A stretch of 64,000 nt of DNA from Aquatica leii (Eukaryota > Arthropoda > Insecta > Coleoptera > Lampyridae): positions 8,556,001-8,620,000 of the forward strand of contig CM069432.1 of assembly GCA_035610365.1 (NCBI GenBank). The letters run 5' to 3'. Position 1 is the stretch's first letter. Every line of letters begins with the position of its first letter. Below are positions 46,151-57,365 of the stretch, piece by piece. The translations under genes and the position numbers were made by a program. The notes below the pieces were generated by a model, which searched no databases, had not been told where the DNA came from, and worked only from the letters and a program-made list of their open reading frames with translations.

Positions 46151-49100
46151 CCGGAACAATTGCAATAAAAAATTTATCATATTGCGTCATATAAATTAGC
46201 GTGCCAAGAGGAAAAAGTCAGCAATTGTTTAATCCAGTTTTTCCAAGATAGTTTTGGAAACCGGGAAACGAGAAGGATTAGATTTAACCGAAATAAAATG
46301 GTTAATTAAAAAAAGGCCGCTTTGTTACATTTAGAATATTATACTAACTGTCATTTTTTCTTTTTTTGACATCCGGATATTAAATAAAAAGGACATATAT
46401 CCTCCTCTATGTAAGGAAGACAGTTCGTAAAAAATCTAACGCTCAGTGAGACCTCCTTTTAATTATTCGCACATCATCCACGTAATAAATGGGTGTTTTG
46501 AGTACGTTTCGTATGTGTTACTTGTGAGAGATTTGTTGGGTTAAGAATTAACTTTTTACGACGTGATTTAACTTTATCGTATAATCTTAGCGACTTTAGT
46601 CACCGCCACGTGTCTGGCTTGTTTGGAAATTGTGCATGTGAGTCTATTAAATATATCGAGTCGATAATTTGAAATCACGTACGATTGGGATTACTTGGTT
46701 ATTTACACCAATTGCCAAGCGTTATTTAGGGCCAAGTCAAAGTATTTAGGTAATGGACGAACTTGAGGACACACCTGCAATGTTATGAGTGACAGTCATT
46801 TGGAAGCTTGACGCATTCGGAGTATAAAGTTCATTGATTGAGTTACAGCGAATTATTTGATATTTCAACCTATATCTAATTTATCTCTTTCCTTTTGTAA
46901 CCTGCGTTGGGATTTTTAGCAGTAAATCTTTTATGTAAAACCCCGTAATTAGATTCATCTGGCTGAATTTGCGGTTTTCTTTTTTTTTGATTGATTAGTT
47001 CGATGTTAGCATCGAAAACGTTTTGCTTGGTATTTTATTTTGTTGCATATAAGTTTATTTGTATTTCAAGTTATTTCACAATTATTACTGGTATTTTTTT
47101 TTAATGCATAAAGTTCAGTGGTTTTGATTTTGATTTAGTGTTTTACTTGTTTATCTCAGTAAAATAACAATGCTAGATAATTTAAGACTTCTTTTTGGAA
47201 TGTAATTTGATCCATTTTTCTTGGTATCTATACTTTGTTTATGTTGGGTTCTTTTATGAGCGCGATTGCGAACCACATGATAATTTAGCGAAGTAAGCGT
47301 TTTCGGTGAGAAATGTTTCTTTCGTTCAAGGGCTTGCGTAACAAAACGCACGTGGCCAATTATAGTTTTCATCTTTGTTAATTTACTTGGTTTAGTGTTG
47401 CATCTTTTACAAAGATTTTACGGCGCAAGTTCATTGAATTAAGTGGGAATACGAGGTGTTAAAAGAGAAAAATTTGGTTTTTGGGGATCAATCTTTTGGT
47501 CGCGATTAAGAATACCGGGTACCGGAATGTAGTCAAGTGTTAGGGGTGTTTTACCCTACCGTTAGGCAATACCGCGGAAGATAAACAAATGATGCCGTGA
47601 AAATTGAGTGGTGTGAGGGGAAATAGTAATTTTCCAAATTCGTAATTTTACGGTTTAAGGAACTTCATGATATCCATAATAAAACTCACGTTCGAGTTGG
47701 ATTTAATTCCGACGTTTTGTGTGAAAAATCCTGTCTTCGCTTTTGTGCGGATTTCAATTAATTAGTGAAATAAATCTTCCGTCGGTATTCTATTGTTTGG
47801 GGGATCCACCGAGCTTGTATTCGACTACGGTACACCTGGACCGACCGGAGTTCAATCTAAAGTCATAGCTTTCGGGAACCACTGTGGCCCGCAGTTCACC
47901 TGGAGTAAACAACTGAGTTAAGGTATTTATCGAATTTGTTATTATCGTGAAGTGAACCGCGATTGATATGAGTTAAAAGCTTTGACTTGAGCCGATTGAA
48001 TTACGGCTAACGTTAAATATTTCAAGAAACACTTGAAGGTGTTTGCGTGAAGTTCGATTTAATTAATTAATTTTGTTTTGTGTATGTAAAAGTAAATCTC
48101 ATGCATGCATAAAAGATAATGTAACGAAATGTAACATATAATTTGTTTGAACGTTTAGTTCGAAGCAAAGTTTCGGACGTATATTTTATAACTTGTGTAT
48201 TTTTATTTTATTTGAATTTGTTGATTAAGTATGCGGTCAAGGTCTTGAAGTTTATTTTTATTGTGTTGTATTGAAAAACTAGTTAACGCTTTTATTATTA
48301 TTATTTTTTTTATATATATATTAATTTTGTATTCAGTTTGTTCATTTTTTTTGTCTTGCTTATTATTATTTCCTTTTTTTATTATTTTTTTTTATTTATT
48401 ATTCGAATTTGTTTGATATTCATTATTTATTTTTAATATTCAGTCAATAAATGTTAAATTGTTAAACTGTAAAGAGCTTTTATTCATTCAGCTGCCGCGT
48501 ACGTAAATTTTTAAGTGTATTTCAGAATAGTTACAACTCGAGGTAAGTTCCGGGGTTGTAACCAACCAGATGAGCTTTTGGGTTATCAGGGGTCCGGAAG
48601 CTACAATCATCGTGTCCTTGATTGGCGCCCTAACCGATTTTTGAGTCTTTTACCGTTTTATTTCGATTTTATGTCAATCTCGTTTCCAAGTTATCACGGA
48701 ATTTTAAAATATAACCCACCCCGTCTCCACTGAGCAAGTGGCACAACATCGTTTATGTTACCTCATTTCAGGCAGTGACTTGGTTTTAACTTTGGCATGT
48801 AACACTTTCACGTTTAGCAATTTTAAGAGTCGATTCAGGTATGCTAATAGCTATTAGCATTACTAGACAATCGTGAGTACAATTCCTTTATTATCTATTG
48901 ATTTCTGCAGATTTATTTGTGTCATTACGGATTAAATTTATCAGAAGTGCGTTCTGCTTCTCATAGATTCAAACTTTCGGATTGTAATACGATAATGATA
49001 TTACTCGTATGTGTGTAGTTCTGCACAGTTTTGTTTTAACCTCGTTCTCTCTCTCTTTGTTAAAATTGTAACGTCCCGTTAAGAGTTCATTACATTTAAA

Positions 49101-51170
49101 ATTTTATTTTGCATTCACATACTAATTTGCATTTAAATTTATTCAGTTTGGCAACGTCACGTCGTACTTCGAATCGACCGAGCAATCGATTTTTGTTCGT
49201 ACTTCCCTTTGAGCCATCTTTAGGCTTACACGTAGTAGTGTTGCTAAGAAGACAAATTTTCTTAATTATGGCGTAAAAAACGCATGCAAATTAATTTATT
49301 CTTTCCAACTAAATGCTGTAATTTCGTAATATGATGCAATCCATCTGAAATTGATTTCAAGACCGTTGTATATATTTAGGGTCTTTTCTTTTATTTACTG
49401 GATTTTTATTTACTGGATTTATATTTTGGTTTTATGTCTGCTGTTTTTGCTTTCCAATCTACATTCGTTTGATTAGTTATTTTGTCTTAGAAGAAGTTTA
49501 TCATTTGAACAAAGAATGTGCTATAAATAAAAAATCTCAAATAACATCATATGGTGAGTCAACTTGAAGTTATACTACTACCTACTTATTACGTTTTAAA
49601 TTCAAACTAATTAATTTGTGTTATCAAAAACCTTTTGAAATACATACTCCGTAACAACTTAAACGTTTATTACTTTTGAATTTGATATCGATTAATAGTT
49701 ATAAGATTTTTATGCTTTTTATTTATTGCCAATTTTGATTGGCGCCCAAATATTGTTTTAATTCAAATAATGTTAATTCTTTTTCTTTAATGTAACTAGT
49801 TAGTGTAATATGTTAAAATTGTAAATAAATTAAAGGAATTCACGCCTGTGTATTTTACTTTCATTCAAGCTCACACCCAGAGGTCTGTGTTTCAACTGCT
49901 GCCGTGGTAGATAAGAATTTTTGCTTTCAATAAATGTATATTTATATTTTGCACGATTATTTTTATTGTGTGTTTTTATTTTTTTTTAAAAATAAATATA
50001 TTTGTTGTTATACTTGTGTTTACCTTCATTGTTCGACAGATGTAAACTAGATCTGTAATTATTATTTTCTCGTTTTGGCGCTCTTTTTTCACTTAATGAG
50101 CACACGGAAGGTAATCTGCAACTATCCCGCCGGAATATTAAGTTAGCCGCCTGCTTTTAAGTTAAATTCACGTAACAAGCGACACCGGATCGTTGCCCTG
50201 TCAGGTAAATGTAAACTTACAGATTTAATTTATAAATTATTGAGCTTCAAACATTGTTGACAATCTGTTCTATAAATTGCTACAGAAAAAGCTCATATAT
50301 CACAACTGATCGTCTCTTTTTAACACCAAACCCATTTTGAGTTTTTTTAAGAAGGAATACAATTTCAAATTAGACAAATTATGCTACGGCAAAACTAGGT
50401 ATTGATACGAAACGTGTAAAAATAAACAATCATTCAAATCGTTCCAGTACAGTATCTAATTTGTCAAAGGAAAGAGTGAGCGAAATCCAAATTTAAAAAT
50501 TAACGAGCTATAGCAGTATCAGTTATTTAAAAATTGATCGTGAACATTACCGAGAAATCGTTGAAAAGATGCGGTCTGAAGAAAAGCAAGTGGAACAACC
50601 AAAAACGGAAGACACGATCAATTGTCAATTTACTAATTGTAATTTTAGTTAATAAGATTTTGGATTATTAAAAATTTAGTTTTGGGTATTTGCACTTACG
50701 AAAATACCCAGGTGTAAACACAAGTGCATGGATATCCGATAATACTTTTATGTGGTTGGCTAATTTTGTCTTAACGCTACTAGTGGATTGGTTAAAAATT
50801 TTCGGTCACTATTATTTAAGATATTTTGAAAAACTTCAAGACTGACACGTTCTTCTTCGTATACTTAAGATCACACTGCAATGCCAAAGAAATTAATACA
50901 ATTGATTTGGATAATGCTGAACCTCAGCCATCAAATTGCAATTATTGGAGATCATGAAACAAAAAGCGTATCCCGGAAAAATTGTTTGTTTTTGAAGATG
51001 GTTTGATGGTTAGGTGTATGAAACAAGAATTAAAATTTTGGAGATTGTCAGCTCTTTAAGATGATCAATTACGTCGTTGGCAAGATGCGACACAAAAAAT
51101 AAAGATACCAAAATTAGTTAAAAGGAAGTGCTACATTATTACAAAGTTAGATAATTAATGTACATTAATA
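46151..51170. other. 5-kb non-coding stretch with LTR-like features
   Basis: No convincing gene. The base composition is uneven, with T-rich tracts (46980-47110, 48290-48420, 49980). TTGATTGGCGCCC occurs twice (48621 and 49736); LTR retrotransposons often have such a sequence just after an LTR. TGTAACGTCCCGTTAAG near 49067 resembles an LTR start. AATAAAT signals precede TTCATTCA-type blocks near 48450 and 49920. GTTACAACTCGAGGTAAG near 48531 partly recurs at 18554. It may be LTR and untranslated-leader debris. A 51-codon frame at 50497-50652 (YLKIDREHYREIVEKMRSEE) looks coding-like but matches nothing I know. Confidence 0.3.
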
Positions 51171-51172
51171 TA

Positions 51173-51389
51173 CAGTGTGTCCGAAAAGTATGAAATATAT
51201 TATACAAGTCGATAAATATGCACTTTACACGAAAAAGTTGTCTTTTTTTCTCTTTTCAACCATATGAAACTTGAATACCTTTACACCAAAAAATTTTCAA
51301 GAAAAACAAGGACATGTCTAACAAATTTATTTTAGTGAGCAGTATTAATCAGGTACGTAATATGTAGCATTGAAACAATTGAATGCACT
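51173..51389 (+). repeat. Left terminal inverted repeat of the mariner
   Basis: Runs from CAGTGTGTCCGAAAAG to CAATTGAATGCACT. It is paired with 52594-52952. It lies 43 bp upstream of the transposase start. Confidence 0.9.
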
Positions 51390-51431
51390 TTAGAACACTG
51401 TCACACTTTGCTATTTGTTAGTGCTTGAAAT

Positions 51432-52517
51432 ATGGCTCAATTATCTGAGAAACATAGAATTGAAATTTTAATGATTCTGGGATATGGAGATAAAAGAAGA
51501 ACCCAAGACGAAGTATGTAATTTATTTAATAACTTGCATCCAGAATTAAACATTTCGCAGTCTACGGTAAGCAAAATGTGACGGAAATTTCAAGAGACAG
51601 GTTCGGTGAAAGATGCGAGTAGAACTGGTAGACCTTTGTCATTAAGTAATGTGGAACGAGAAAATGTGTTCTTGTCTGTTGAGGAAAATCCACAAATTTC
51701 TGTTCGGCAAATTGCTAGAGACCATAATTTGAATAAATCGGCTGTACATGACGTTTTAAAAAAAGAAAAATTTCATCCTTATAAAGCTTGTGTAGTTCAA
51801 GAATTATTTGAAGACGATTTGGACAGAAGGCTGGAGTTTTGTGAAACAATAACAAACAAACTTGAACGAGATGCACATTTTCATAAAAATATCCTTTTTA
51901 CTGATGAGGCCACGTTTTGTTTAGACGGCACAATTAACAAACAAAACACACGTTACTGGTATTCACAAAATCCTCACTGGTATCTAGAAGGACACACCCA
52001 ATACCAGCAGAAAGTCAACGTCTGCGTAGGAATGATTGGAAGTCAAATTTTGGGGCCATATTTTTTTGAAGGTAGTTTAACGGCGAATATTTATCTCGAT
52101 TTCTTAAGATTTGAGTTAGTTCCTGCTTTGACCGAGTTATTTCCACATGAAATAGATCCAGATATACCTCATAACAGAATATGGCTTCAACAAGACGGGG
52201 CACCTCCACATTTTGGAATTAATGTCCGCCACTTTCTTAATAATACTTTTCAAAATACATGGATAGGCAGAAGAGGTACGATAGAATGGCCTGCTCGCTC
52301 GCCGGATTTAAGTCCACTAGATTTTTTTCTTTGGGGCTATATTAAAAGCAAAATTTATGTAAATAGACCTGATAATGTTGAAGATTTGAAAAATCGCATT
52401 AGAATTGAGATAAGAGCTATAACTCGAGATATGATTTCAAAAGCAATCGATGGTTTTAAAAATCGAATTTGCCACTGTCAAATTATGAATGGTTTACATT
52501 TTGAACATTTATTGTAA
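51432..52517 (+). pseudogene. mariner DD41D (rosa-type) transposase, one nonsense codon
   Basis: A 361-codon frame from ATG at 51432 (MAQLSEKHRIEILMILGYGD) to the stop at 52515-52517. The only break is TGA at 51579-51581, codon 50, inside the first helix-turn-helix (SKM-stop-RKFQETG). The usual residue there is Trp, so a TGG to TGA change is likely. N-terminal paired DNA-binding domain, then catalytic Asp 1 in NILFTDEATF, Asp 2 in WLQQDGAPPH and Asp 3 in RSPDLSPLDFFLWG. 41 residues lie between Asp 2 and Asp 3, giving the DD41D class named after rosa. If translation started at 51606, a 303-residue protein lacking the first DNA-binding helices would be made. Confidence 0.92.
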
Positions 52518-52593
52518 GTTTAGTTTAAATACATTTTTTTGTTATAACAATTTTATGTAAAGATATTTAAAGTTTAATATTTGCTATTGTGAC

Positions 52594-52952
52594 AGTGCAT
52601 TCAATTGTTTCAATACTACATATTACGTACCTGATTAATACTGCTCAGTAAAATAAATTTGTTAGACATGTCCTTGTTTTTCTTGAAATTTTTTTGATGT
52701 AAAGGTATTCAAGTTTCATATGGTTGAAAAGAGAAAAAAAGACTCTATCAAATGAGTATAATAAAGACGTGCCTTGCCATTTAAAAAAATGTAAGTGTTA
52801 TTCGTTGCGATTTTGTTTACAGCAAAAATTTAAATTGATATCTCCCAGGTGGTAGATAACTAAGTGATAAACAACTTTTATTTACAACTTTTTCGTGTAA
52901 AGTGCATATTTATCGACCTGTATAATATATTCCATACTTTTCGGACACACTG
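52594..52952 (-). repeat. Right terminal inverted repeat of the mariner, interrupted
   Basis: Matches 51173-51389 in reverse complement except for 142 extra bases at 52744-52885, between GAGAAAAAAAGAC and AACTTTTTCGTG. Confidence 0.88.
52744..52885. other. 142-bp insertion in the mariner's right inverted repeat
   Basis: Sequence with no counterpart in the left repeat: starts TCTATCAAATGAG, ends CTTTTATTTAC. It has no recognisable termini. AACTTTT occurs near its right end and again just after it, so a short duplication may flank it. Confidence 0.75.
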
Positions 52953-52954
52953 TA

Positions 52955-55480
52955 TATATATGTTATATGATATTATTGATAATGTTAAATATAAGAAGAT
53001 ATATCCTAAGGTTATTAAAATACTGAAGTGTTCCGAAGCATTTGGGAACTTCAAGGCGATAATCGGAAAAAATGGAATGCTCTAGATCGAGATAACGTAA
53101 GAATATAGAAGTATCCGAAGGAAGTTGGAGTTAATCTAGTCAGAAGTCGGAAGTAAAGAATCGGTCAAAGTGCGTTAGTGTTTATAAATATTGAGTGATA
53201 GTCATATATAAATTACATGTATATATCTAATGATATTTAGAAATCATTCCCTCACTCTGTCATTCCCTCATTTTGTATTTTTTTAAACCCATTTCTTATA
53301 AAGTTATAAACAAAAATATGGAAGAGCCATTATTCTCAAATAGACCTTACATAGTTAAAATTTTAATTTCTGCTATAAAAAATGATTTTCTATACACAAA
53401 ATAACATTCACAAATCAAAATAAACCATTAAAACATTCGATCAATACTTATCAGAAGTAATAATTACTATTCACCTATTTATTCAAATACCTTTACATCA
53501 TCTAGTTAAAATAAATCCTTCTAGACCAGTTTTTCATAATCGTTACGTAGGTAAGTTTATGGAATGTAACGAAGATTTAATGCTACAATTATCTACGTAC
53601 GATGTAAACTTAATTAAAAAGTCTGTTTACAGTAACGACAAGTTTAACAAAATTAAGAAAGAAAACTAGCATTCTAAAAATAAATAAACAAGAAGAAATG
53701 GACTTTATAAGCAACAGCAAATTAACCATTTCGTAATAAATTAGACGTAATTAAATAAAATTATAAAATAAATGTAGATATTCCATAAATTTTATATAAA
53801 AATCATATTAACCTACAAATTTAAGTTAAGATAAGAAAACTCATAAAATCCTATGCAAATCAAAAGCGTTTATTAGAAAAACTTTAATTTAGCTACTTGG
53901 TATATTATTGCAGGTTCTGATACGAAAAAAATGGGACTATTATTTACAAATAAAAATTATAAAAAATTAATACAAGATTGTAAAAATATATCTTAAATAA
54001 ATGTAAATAATAAAATACACAAAAATGCCATGAATACTAACGGATATGTAAATAGAAAAATTTTCACCATTTTTTGCAAATTTGGAAATCCAAGTTTGCT
54101 GTGTTTATTTCATTGTTTTTTAATGACTGAAAAAACTGGATGTTTTCTCCAATCTAACTGTAACAACTAGAGACTGAGTGGAAATTTGCATTACTGCAAT
54201 ACTATCCAGATTCAGTCGTGTCATCATTATTGTCTTAAAAGTTTAAGATTAATAAAAATATCGATAAAGCATAGTAACCACAGTAATTTTTATACTTTTA
54301 CCATACACAACTTGGGTGGTAGAGCACATAACCGTGGCTATTAAGATAATGTAACAACGGCGTTGTAAAAAAGATACTATAAAGTAAAAGTAAAGTACAA
54401 AAGCAAATATGTAATGTAACTTGTAAAGAACATAAAAGAAATCCGCGTTGACATCTACTTAAAATCTTGATTATAAGTTTAGCTTTAATTTTATCCATTT
54501 TCTAGTAAATTCAGCGTCTAAAAAATAACGTTAAATATAACGTTTTTTGCGCGCGTTTTTCCAACAAAACAAAATGTGTTTGTTAGCATAACTATTTTTG
54601 AGATAATTTTCTTAGTTTAGACTTACATCAGAATGTAATTTTGAATAAAATAAAAATAACACATTTACTGTTTTAGTAATAATTTATGCTAATCTTCCTC
54701 TATTGTTTCCATAATGTTTGCATATAAATCAAAACTTAGTAAAGACTGTCAACTGAGTTCTAATAATGCAGATTCGAAATGGTTTTAGATAGATTACGAG
54801 ATTTACATGAAAATGCGACGTTCACAAACATTTATTTGTTAAATTAGTACTAATTAATATTGTTAAAGCTTCAAAAAAATCACATAAAAAACTGATAGTA
54901 GATGTCTCTTAACGCTTAGATAAATTGTTACGTTACCTAACGACAGTTTTACAATAAAACGAAAACACCTACACTAAACCATGTTATCAAGACTAATTGT
55001 AGTTGACAAAATAATTCATCAATTAATGTCGCCAAAAAAACAAAAATAATTAAATTAAACGTAGGTAATAAAAATTAAAGAAAAAGATGTTATTTCAAAC
55101 TTCAACTTTACGAATTTAGTTACAATCTCCAATGTTCTAATGGTATAATTAACAAATGTAATTAAGAAAAATAAAATAAAAATGTGTTTTTCTACTAACA
55201 ACATGTCCAAGAGTGGATTAGTTAAGCTGAAATAGATAAAATCTTGTTACCAGAAATAATTAAAAGAATATTGTGTGCAACGATTTCTGTAATAGACAAG
55301 TAAGACAAAAAGTCTTAAGCTTCTTTTAGTTTAGTTCCCGTTTAAGCTTAATGTTAAGATCTTTTTTCTTTATCATCGAGCTTTTTTCAACAAATAAATA
55401 TTTTCGGGTTTTGAACCGCGTTCCATATTTACACTGTTCACAAAATTAATAAAACTTAGAAAGCTTACAAACGTTACAAT
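52955..55480. other. AT-rich sequence, no gene seen
   Basis: No reading frame with recognisable motifs on either strand and no repeat structure noticed. Possible intergenic or intronic host DNA. Confidence 0.5.
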
Positions 55481-55495
55481 ATTTTACGTTCCGAC

Positions 55496-55822
55496 AGTCA
55501 TGTCGCTGTCTTCTTCAGAAAAAAAACTAAAACTGATTGTTTCGATTCATTACTCTTCCGGAACATGTTTTTCCATATTGGCGCTAGATCGATTCCATTA
55601 TCCCTATTGAAATTGTCGTACTTCTGGATCTCGATGGCTTCCTTGTATGTGTTGCCTCTTCAAATTTTTTTGTGTGACCGGTGCCTAAAAAGCGTTCCGC
55701 AACAGCAGATCTTGTGTTGTTTCTTTGCGTCCGTCTTATGTTCTTTTAATCTGGTAGCTATGTTGCGCCCCGTTTGTCCTATGTAAGTCAGTCCACACGA
55801 ACAAGGGATGTAGTATACCTCT
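55496..55822 (-). pseudogene. Penelope-like GIY-YIG endonuclease domain
   Basis: Read on the minus strand from the insertion junction: EVYYIPCSCGLTYIGQTGRN, then TRLKEHKTDAKKQ. The two halves of the GIY-YIG motif (VYYIPC and YIGQTGR) and the Arg of the active site are present. After frame changes come LFRHRSHK and NTYKEAIEIQKYDNFNRDNG, the usual 'rE..eI.k...n.N...g' block with the catalytic Glu. Joined to the upstream part after removing the insert and one 2-bp duplication, the frame gives EEPEVYYIPC. Confidence 0.85.
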
Positions 55823-57363
55823 CCCAGCAAACACAAGGTAGCTTAATTTAGTAGTTTATTGGGTATTGAAAAGTAATTTATAAGTAATTTAATTTGTTTC
55901 GTAATTTAAGAGTAGTCTAAGGTGACGTTTAGCAGTAATTTAAATGGTTACTAGTTAGTAGTATACGCAGTAGTTTAGGATTATTTCAGTATTGTGGTAG
56001 CATAAAAGTAATTTAATTAGTAACTTAATAGTAATTAAAAAATTAAACGTTGTAGTTTAATGGTAATTAAGTCACCATTACACTACCCGGTAATTAGATA
56101 GTAATTAAGGAGTAATGTAATGGTGCGTAACTTAAGAATAGTTTAACCAGTAACTTAAGAGTAATTAAAAAATTGAACGTTGTAGTTTACCAGTAATTGA
56201 GTTACTATTATACTACCCAGCAATTCAAAAGTAATTTAGGAGTAATGTAATGATTGGTAGCTTGAATAGTTTACTCAGTAACTTAGTAGTAATTCCAGAA
56301 TTAGGTTGGGGAGTTTAATGGTAATTGAATGTCCGTTAAAATACAAGGTAATTTAATAATCAGTAGTAATAGAGTTGCTATATAAATGTTAAACTAAGTT
56401 ATTTTAAAAATAGTCGTTATATTTGCCAAACAGTTAGGTCTGCTATCAAACAATTGCTTGAAGAATGCATAGAAAGAAGGAAAGTGGCAATTATTATCGA
56501 CAACTAAAAAGATTTCGTACAGTTTACGAAAATACTAATATTGGAAAGTCAAATAGCATTGGTCAATCTGCGGGATCCAGTAACGCAATATAAATATAAA
56601 ACAAAAGTAAATATTATAACTTATGATACAAGAATATCAATATTGCATGAAATTATGTACCTGCCGTATCTAAAAATATTCGGATTATATAAACCACTTC
56701 AAGCAACTAAGACATGAATTATCCTGATTACAGAATAACAAAAACAACAAGAGTATAATTAATACCTAGCGATGCAAATGTACATATAGGACTAATTCAT
56801 CATCAGTCTGATTGTCATGTGAAATATTTAATGGTTCACGTTGAAAGTATTAAATTACAAATAAATTACTCGATTTTGTATTCAAGCATTTATTAGCATT
56901 TATAGTATTAGGTCAGGTAGAGTAGTGGTTAACAAGTTTAGGTTGCAAGGGACTTTCCTGATGTTCGTGGGATCACACCCCAGGTAAGTACTTAAATTAA
57001 ATTCTGATTTAAAAAAAAATCCCACAATTTATCAATCATGTGCGTCAAATTCTGTAAACGAAATAAATAAAAAATTACAGAAACAAATAATTAACTAAAA
57101 AAACTATTTTTTTAAATGTGTTAGTGGTTTAATAATAATTTAATAGTTTTGCTAATAGTTCAAAACAGTAGTTTAACAGTAGTTCAATGGTAATATAACA
57201 ACAGTATTTTAATGGTAGCTTATTAGTACTTTAGAAGTCAATGAATTTTTGGTAGTTTAAGTGGTTGCTTAATGGCGCCCTTTTTACTGTTTAAGTTACT
57301 ACTTAAATTACCGTAATTTAATGGCAATTCAACAGTAATTTAAGTCCATCTGTGTTTGCTGGG
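55823..57363. mobile_element. Non-autonomous element, perfect CCCAGCAAACACA ends
   Basis: 1,541 bp bounded by a perfect 13-bp inverted repeat (CCCAGCAAACACA at 55823, TGTGTTTGCTGGG ending 57363). CT lies on both sides (55821-55822 and 57364-57365). Removing the element and one CT restores the Penelope reading frame, which supports a 2-bp target duplication. The interior has no gene. Its outer parts (about 55840-56360 and 57115-57345) are dense arrays of degenerate GTAGTTTAATGG / AGTAATTTAA words in one main orientation. The middle is ordinary AT-rich sequence with one tRNA-like patch. Confidence 0.8.
56911..56993 (+). promoter_or_regulatory. tRNA-like patch with possible Pol III A and B boxes
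   Basis: GGTAGAGTAGTGGTTAACAAG resembles a tRNA D-arm/A box. ATGTTCGTGGGATCACACCC, about 30 bp later, resembles a B box (GTTCGAnnCC with extra bases). It could be the head of a tRNA-derived SINE or a decayed tRNA. No cloverleaf was convincingly folded by eye. Confidence 0.3.
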
Positions 57364-57365
57364 CT

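Larger units (their letters stand above)
51173..52952 (+). mobile_element. mariner DD41D element, nearly complete
   Basis: Ends CAGTGTGTCCG and CGGACACACTG, flanked on both sides by TA (51171-51172, 52953-52954), the standard mariner target duplication. Inverted repeats of about 217 bp enclose one transposase gene. Left and right repeats differ at few positions. The right repeat carries a 142-bp insertion. It is the best preserved element in the window. Confidence 0.92.

Noticed and set aside
54298..54498. 66-codon minus frame with a hydrophobic stretch
   Set aside because: No start context, homology or neighbouring feature; random frames of this length are common here.
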